Virus record (IMG/VR): IMGVR_UViG_3300007513_001128
Span: 1-21,222 of that record
Source: a virus
DNA: 21,222 nucleotides
Direction: 5' to 3' (one strand)
Shown: positions 16,154 through 21,222 of the stretch, in pieces
Layout of the letters: each line of letters starts with the position of its first letter
How positions within the stretch are numbered: position 1 is the first letter of the stretch
Made by a program: the position numbers and the translations under genes
Notes under the pieces: generated by a model
The model's database searches: none
Told to the model about the DNA's origin: nothing
Seen by the model: the letters and a program-made list of their open reading frames with translations, nothing else

Positions 16154-19100
16154 ATGGCATTATACGCAGATTATCACACAGACGTTAGAGCATATAACGA
16201 TACAGCAGATATAACAGCTGATTCTACACCATTAGGTGATTTAGGATGGTATTGGCAGAATATGTTATATAATAGTTGTTTTGAGGTAACAGGTAGTACG
16301 GTGACTACAGATAATTCAGGACTTACTACGACAGGCACTACAAGTTGGGTTCTCAGTTCAGGTGGTGTATTACATGTAGACAGTGCTGACGGTTATTTAA
16401 GGTTTAATTCAGGCGGTGTTGGTTATGATGAAACTGCTATTACTTATTTACCCGGTTCAACGAGTAGTGCTCTATGGTCTGGTGGTGGTGTAGTATATAA
16501 CCAAGATATTCAGGCAATAGATTATTATGAAGGAGTAACTTGTAAAATATCAATAAGGTCAGCTACAGCCGCAGCAAACCGTAGTATAACTGTTGATGGT
16601 AAATGGCAGAGTGGAACAACTTCATGTAAAGGTGCTGGGGTTGAAATTAATAGTTGGCAGCCTGATTTTTCCAGTGGAGCTGGGTATAAAACTACATCTT
16701 TCACATTACCATCAGATATGTCCACTACAAGTAATAATTTTCAAATTTGTATAAATTATACAGGTGAAACAGTTTTAGATTTACAAACAGTAGTTGTTTT
16801 AGTACCTCGTACACCCACACTTACTGGGTTCACAGCTAGTAAGACTTCAGGAAAAATAGGTGATACTATAACTTTTACTCCAACCCAAACATATAGAACA
16901 TCTTCAGACTGGACATATGGAGATGGAGGAACAGGTACTAGTAGTACTGGTACACGTACCTATAATACAAGAGGAACATTCGATGTATCCTGTACAGTGT
17001 ATAATGGAGAGACTAGTAATAATGGTTGGAACAACACACCAGCTGGTAATTCCAAGGGAGAGGCAACATATACTAGAACAGGTTATATCATAATAGACGA
17101 TATAGATTTAATATTTAATATATACGGTTCAGAAGAAGATGCGATTGCTAATACTAATAATTTTACGACAGATGTAGATGGTACTATAGATAATGGTTCT
17201 CAAGCTACAAATTCTTATTATGTTTTTGAAAAATTATGGTATAGGATAGATTCTAATGAGCCTGTTAAGAAATTTTATATAGATTGGGATGACGGTGAAG
17301 ATAACTCACCAGAAAAGGCTAATTATAGTTTAATAGAACTTGATAGTCCTAGCTTTTTTGGTGTTACCCCCCATGTTTATACCTCTCATAAAAGATTTTT
17401 CCCTAAAGTCAGGGCCTTTAGTACGGATGGATACTGGTCTAAATATTACACACCTTATGTTAACACTGCACATGTTCAGACTATGACATTTGTAGCAGAT
17501 ACCTCAGACGATTATGACGGTAAGTATTTCATTATTTACGATGGAAACGATAAACCCTACGCAGTTTGGTTTGATAATGACAATTCAGGAACGACCGCTC
17601 CTTATCCTACAGGAGAAGGATTAACAAGTGTAGAAATCAATCCTGCAACAGGAGCAACAGGAGCCAATATTGCGGGGTTAGTGGGAACGGCTATTCATGC
17701 TTTAGATGGTTTTAGTGCTACCCCTGTTGATGGAAGTTCGGCAACTGTTACTATTACTAATGCTATTGCTGGTAGAGGTAAAGATATAGATTTGGCTACA
17801 ATGAATAAAGGACCTGCCTTAACAGCTGGGACAGTTGTTTATACTACTACTACATTAGGTAGTGCTAACGATTATAGTGCATTGGATGATAGAGATTTAT
17901 CTACAAATCAAAACACCTCTTCTATAGTTTCAGTTGAAAAATCAGGCTCTCCTAGGTTACCTATTTTTGAACCTGCGAATAAACCACCAGAAGCTATATT
18001 AAAAATAGATAGGAATGAGGTTTTTAGTGGTATAGATAATGCAGGTCTTATACGTTCAGGACTCAGTACAGGTGATACAGACACTGAAGAAGTTAGAGCT
18101 TATTGTACTAATTCTACAAAAAATTCAGCTTCGGAAATTAAACTATTGGTTACTTATAAAACTAATTCTGAGGCAGCAGCGGGTGCTTCTGCTCCATATG
18201 GTGATACAGAACCTAATGTGATACAGAAAAGAATTTTAAAGGTAGGAACATCGACAGGTTCTTTAGATACATCAACAACACCACCTACATGCCCTGCTTT
18301 AAAGAATGTAGATGAAATATTAGAGGTAGAATTATTAAATTTATTAGAAGGAACTGCTAATTCAAAATTAGCAGGTGATGAGAGAGTATATTTAAAGACA
18401 GAAAATGATTTTATTATATGTTATGTTTCTTTAGGTAACCCTTTGATAAACAATTTAAAACCCGGTTATAATATATTAATGGATGGTTCTGAAAGTATGA
18501 CCAGAGCTTCTAACGTAGATATAGCACGTTATATCTTTGATGACGGAAAGTATTTTTCATCAAATGGTGGAATAACAGCAAGTGATACAGCAGCTAATAC
18601 TTATCCAAATACACCAACAACAACAGTTTATCAAAATGCTGGTTCTTCACCTGCTTTAACTTACGACTCTGTCACCAACACATCTTCATGGACGGCTCCA
18701 ACACTACAAGTTAGTGATATTTTTAATATAACAGACACTGCAAGTAATGTGGATTCTTCAATCAACTCTTACGCTCAACAAATATCTCCTTCAAAAACCG
18801 TAACATATAGGCATAGCCACTTGGAAGGTGATTTTTTAGATTCACACGGACGTTTTTTGGATACTTATAGGTTACTAAGACTACAAGTTAGAGATGATTC
18901 ATATAAGGATAGATATGATACTGATGGTGATAAGATAGAGTTTTCAGGTATAGAACATTGGGATGAAACTAAATACAGTGATTCTCTTATTAGACCAGCA
19001 CATATGAAATCTAAAGCCTATTTAGGAGCTCATAATGACGGGCTTGCAGGAACACCAACGTGGTTTACAGATGTAACATCAAACAATAAAAATATGAATT

Positions 19101-20149
19101 ATGTTTATAATGGTCTTGGTACACCAGATTGGACTGGTTCTGACGAAGATGGATTAATAATGAATTGGTGTTTAGCAGTACAACAACGTCAATTTAAGGG
19201 TTTATTTTTAAGAATGGCTAACGGACCTGCCAGCAGTTCTTCTAGTGGAAATACAGATGCTGGTAATACAGGTGGAGTACCTTATTCCCCTACTTACGGT
19301 AGTGATTTTGCTAAGGTGAGATTACAGGTTTGGTATAGTGCCCCTGCTGGGGGTAATGATACTAGTGGTCCTTCGAGTGCAGGAAGTTATGTATGGAAAC
19401 CTTTAGCGTATACAGATTATACTGATTATAACGGTGAAGAATATTCTTCTTTAATTAACAGCGGTGCATTACATTGGAATATACCAGAAGATTGGGAATC
19501 AGTAACAGCATCACAATTAACATGGCCGTCTACTAATTTTGCTGGTAGTGGTGGTAGTAGTCCTACTGCCAAATGGACATTTCCGGGATATGGTATATTA
19601 ATAGGAATGGCTATTAAGATAAATCCAGAGGGTGATGCAGCACTTGATTCTGCCAATCCTAATATATTTAATATTTTACCTTTCGATAATTCTCATTCTC
19701 AAATAATTAAAATTAAAGACCCACACCATATTTCCTTAAGTGATATAAATGTATCTCAAAATATTGGGTGGCAACGTAAAGGTAAATTTGTTGAATTAAA
19801 AGATAGAATGGGAAGAGCTGAATGGAGAAAAATATCTGCTGAAGGAGGAAAACTTAAATTTGGAGGAGTCGATTTAGCAGGTTCAACCATAAGAAAAACG
19901 TTAACAAACTATCAGAAAGATAACGTCCCTGTTTATTTAACAGTAGAAAGACCGAATGGAGAATTTATTAGGTTTTACGGAGTTATCGAACAGTTAGCAG
20001 AAGACCAACCTACTGGGGGTAGAATCCCTAAGTGGAATATATCATTAGCTACTTCTTACGTCCAAGAATTCGATGCTTCAGGTAATAAATTAACAGACTT
20101 AATAGCTTTGGGTGGAGATATAGGTAATGAGCAGAAGTATGTATTGTGA
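16154..20149 (+). CDS. Giant tail protein with PKD-like domains and C-terminal tail-tip domain
   Basis: This 1331-aa protein has a PKD-like domain at about residues 220-285 (FTASKTSGKIGDTITFTP; WTYGDGG; FDVSCTVYNG). A second PKD-like segment lies at about 355-430 (FYIDWDDGEDNS; HVYTSHKRFFPKVRAF). The module shared with the previous protein lies at about 455-545, and a PKD-like domain with a long insertion at about 772-920 (LMDGSESM; YIFDDGKYF; LRLQVRDD). The last 100 residues (LKDRMGRAEWRKI; PVYLTVERPNGEFIRFYGVI) look like a compact barrel as in distal-tail or hub-linked proteins. Genes for Dit/Tal-type proteins usually follow the tape measure gene, which fits. AGGAGG (16144-16149) lies 4 bases before the ATG. 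Its stop lies inside the next gene. Confidence 0.7.
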   Translation: MALYADYHTDVRAYNDTADITADSTPLGDLGWYWQNMLYNSCFEVTGSTVTTDNSGLTTTGTTSWVLSSGGVLHVDSADGYLRFNSGGVGYDETAITYLPGSTSSALWSGGGVVYNQDIQAIDYYEGVTCKISIRSATAAANRSITVDGKWQSGTTSCKGAGVEINSWQPDFSSGAGYKTTSFTLPSDMSTTSNNFQICINYTGETVLDLQTVVVLVPRTPTLTGFTASKTSGKIGDTITFTPTQTYRTSSDWTYGDGGTGTSSTGTRTYNTRGTFDVSCTVYNGETSNNGWNNTPAGNSKGEATYTRTGYIIIDDIDLIFNIYGSEEDAIANTNNFTTDVDGTIDNGSQATNSYYVFEKLWYRIDSNEPVKKFYIDWDDGEDNSPEKANYSLIELDSPSFFGVTPHVYTSHKRFFPKVRAFSTDGYWSKYYTPYVNTAHVQTMTFVADTSDDYDGKYFIIYDGNDKPYAVWFDNDNSGTTAPYPTGEGLTSVEINPATGATGANIAGLVGTAIHALDGFSATPVDGSSATVTITNAIAGRGKDIDLATMNKGPALTAGTVVYTTTTLGSANDYSALDDRDLSTNQNTSSIVSVEKSGSPRLPIFEPANKPPEAILKIDRNEVFSGIDNAGLIRSGLSTGDTDTEEVRAYCTNSTKNSASEIKLLVTYKTNSEAAAGASAPYGDTEPNVIQKRILKVGTSTGSLDTSTTPPTCPALKNVDEILEVELLNLLEGTANSKLAGDERVYLKTENDFIICYVSLGNPLINNLKPGYNILMDGSESMTRASNVDIARYIFDDGKYFSSNGGITASDTAANTYPNTPTTTVYQNAGSSPALTYDSVTNTSSWTAPTLQVSDIFNITDTASNVDSSINSYAQQISPSKTVTYRHSHLEGDFLDSHGRFLDTYRLLRLQVRDDSYKDRYDTDGDKIEFSGIEHWDETKYSDSLIRPAHMKSKAYLGAHNDGLAGTPTWFTDVTSNNKNMNYVYNGLGTPDWTGSDEDGLIMNWCLAVQQRQFKGLFLRMANGPASSSSSGNTDAGNTGGVPYSPTYGSDFAKVRLQVWYSAPAGGNDTSGPSSAGSYVWKPLAYTDYTDYNGEEYSSLINSGALHWNIPEDWESVTASQLTWPSTNFAGSGGSSPTAKWTFPGYGILIGMAIKINPEGDAALDSANPNIFNILPFDNSHSQIIKIKDPHHISLSDINVSQNIGWQRKGKFVELKDRMGRAEWRKISAEGGKLKFGGVDLAGSTIRKTLTNYQKDNVPVYLTVERPNGEFIRFYGVIEQLAEDQPTGGRIPKWNISLATSYVQEFDASGNKLTDLIALGGDIGNEQKYVL

Positions 20150-21173
20150 TGCTAAATGTTATATAGATGGTAAAGAAATACCTTATCTATCAAAAGCCTC
20201 TGTGGTATTTTCAGGAAATAATAAATTAAATTCATTAAATGCTACTTTTAATACTCCTGATTTAGAAACACATTCTTTATATAATAAAAAGGTAGAATTT
20301 TATTTAAATGAAAGTACAGTAGAGAGTGTACCTTATTTTACAGGATATATAAAGGATATAAATCCTAGTCCCTCAGATGTAAAAATTAAAGCACTAGACC
20401 CCAGAACTTTCTTAAGTGGTAAAGAAGCTAAAACAATATCAATATCAGACGAGAAGAATTATGATGGTTATACCTTAGTGCAGTTTCTTTATGATGTGGT
20501 CTCGGATAAACGTATACCAATGGGAGTTGAACATCTAAGAGAGACCTCTATTCCTATATTGATGAAAGGAGAAAGAGGAGATGTAGCTCCTTATGATTTA
20601 ATACAGAAAAAAATAAAGAAATTATTGAATGATAAAACATTAGAAAAACCTAAAAACTTTAATATAGATGTATCTGAATCAGAGCATGGTCCTCAAATAA
20701 AAATAAGAGAGAAGTTATCCATTGATGAGGTTCCTTCTTTACGACTTAGTTATGTAGATGGTATTAGAGATTTATCATATAATAAAAGAGCTGTTCCTTC
20801 TTATGGGGTAGCAAAGGTAAAAGGTAAAGGTAACTCAAAGAAAACAACGAAGTCGGGAGAATTTCAAGATGGAAATATGCCTTTAGGTTATAGAGGTATT
20901 AAAGTAAGTGGAGATTTTAAAGATACAGACACTGCTAAATATTATGCAATGTTGGAAGTATATAGTGGTAAAGATAAGGGATTGGATATAAGTGTGGATA
21001 GTAATAAAGGTTTCAAAACTCCTTTAGGTTCTATTGTTTATTTAGATGTAGATGATATGAAAATTAGAGGTAATCATTTATTAGTATCAAAACGCTGTAA
21101 TTGGTCAGATGGAACTGTTAAACTCAAATTATCATTAGGTAGACCTGCACCAGTGGTTTCAGACTATATCTAA
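20127..21173 (+). CDS. Baseplate hub / tail protein (gp27/Gp37-like)
   Basis: This 348-aa protein reads as a hub protein. Its first barrel (residues 5-115) holds CYIDGKEIPYLSKASVVF, the PYFTGYIKDINPS motif and KIKALDPRTFLSG. A helical and mixed middle follows (YTLVQFLYDVVSD; APYDLIQKKIKKLL). A last barrel has LGSIVYLDVDDMKIRG and TVKLKLSLGRP. This order is that of T4 gp27, phage late-control protein D and ReqiPepy6 Gp37-like tail proteins, which form the ring at the tail end through which the tape measure and DNA pass. I keep the ATG at 20127 because GGAG (20114-20117) lies 9 bases upstream. It overlaps the end of the previous gene by 23 bases, a sign of coupled expression. No cell-wall hydrolase domain is visible. 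Confidence 0.65.
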   Translation: MSRSMYCDAKCYIDGKEIPYLSKASVVFSGNNKLNSLNATFNTPDLETHSLYNKKVEFYLNESTVESVPYFTGYIKDINPSPSDVKIKALDPRTFLSGKEAKTISISDEKNYDGYTLVQFLYDVVSDKRIPMGVEHLRETSIPILMKGERGDVAPYDLIQKKIKKLLNDKTLEKPKNFNIDVSESEHGPQIKIREKLSIDEVPSLRLSYVDGIRDLSYNKRAVPSYGVAKVKGKGNSKKTTKSGEFQDGNMPLGYRGIKVSGDFKDTDTAKYYAMLEVYSGKDKGLDISVDSNKGFKTPLGSIVYLDVDDMKIRGNHLLVSKRCNWSDGTVKLKLSLGRPAPVVSDYI

Positions 21174-21222
21174 TAATTATTTTTTATAGATGCTTTTTTA
21201 TATCTATCAGTTCCAGCTAAAC
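21170..21222 (-). CDS. Possible C-terminal end of a converging gene (partial)
   Basis: On the minus strand one frame is open from the window edge to a TAG at 21172-21170. It reads LAGTDRYKKASIKNNY, a plausible charged protein end. Its stop would overlap the stop of the hub gene, typical of converging viral genes. At 16 residues this can be chance, and a short plus-strand frame (ATG at 21190) is also open to the edge. Confidence 0.25.
   Translation of the reverse strand, partial: LAGTDRYKKASIKNNY
21174..21199 (+). terminator. T-rich possible terminator after the tail operon
   Basis: Two six-T tracts (21180-21185 and 21194-21199) follow the last stop. Archaeal termination commonly uses such T-runs without a strong hairpin; only a weak A/T-rich dyad (21186-21191 with 21202-21207) is present. 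The T-runs could instead just be Lys/Asn codons of a converging gene. Confidence 0.35.

Noticed and set aside
18476-18500. VWA domain MIDAS motif (MDGSESM)
   Set aside because: The DxSxS match is followed by YIFDDGKYF and a later LRLQVRDD strand, which fits a PKD-like domain better than a VWA fold.

Overview
This window is a late structural-gene block of a tailed double-stranded DNA virus of the class Caudoviricetes. It shows neck and tail genes, an ordered tail-assembly region and large host-contact proteins. I see no tRNA, rRNA, insertion sequence, CRISPR array or metabolic gene. All confident genes lie on the + strand, tightly packed, often with overlapping stop and start codons. The DNA is AT-rich, with much ATA (Ile) and AGA (Arg). 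A strong archaeal-type BRE/TATA element lies in the one real intergenic gap, but a bacterial -10 hexamer is also present there. A marine archaeal virus is therefore attractive but unproven. There is no sheath or baseplate-wedge gene, so the tail looks siphovirus-like.

Region 1 (1-2523) holds the end of a fiber-like gene, a collagen-like protein with GIK triplets and a 126-bp tandem repeat, a 62-aa orphan and a 71-aa membrane protein. Region 2 (2523-6031) holds a putative head-tail adaptor, a neck-region protein with an apparent carbohydrate-binding-like beta domain, a putative tail terminator and a 503-aa orphan.

Region 3 (6032-8278) begins with a promoter and a 5' leader hairpin. Two tandemly duplicated major tail (tube) proteins follow, then a 58-aa gene and a tail-assembly chaperone pair. 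The pair is joined by a textbook -1 ribosomal frameshift signal: slippery A AAT TTT at 7964-7970, a 6-nt spacer and a 7-bp GC-rich stem-loop at 7977-7997.

Region 4 (8278-21173) holds the tape measure protein (948 aa), two very large tail proteins (1672 and 1331 aa) and a baseplate-hub-like protein. The two large proteins carry LamG-like and PKD-like domains and share a homologous module of about 90 residues. T-rich DNA and the possible end of a converging minus-strand gene close the window.

In assembly terms, the chaperone and its frameshift product would coat the tape measure protein while tube subunits polymerise. The terminator would cap the tube and the adaptor would join it to the head. 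The hub and the two giant proteins would form the tail tip that contacts the host, and the fiber and collagen proteins would form appendages.
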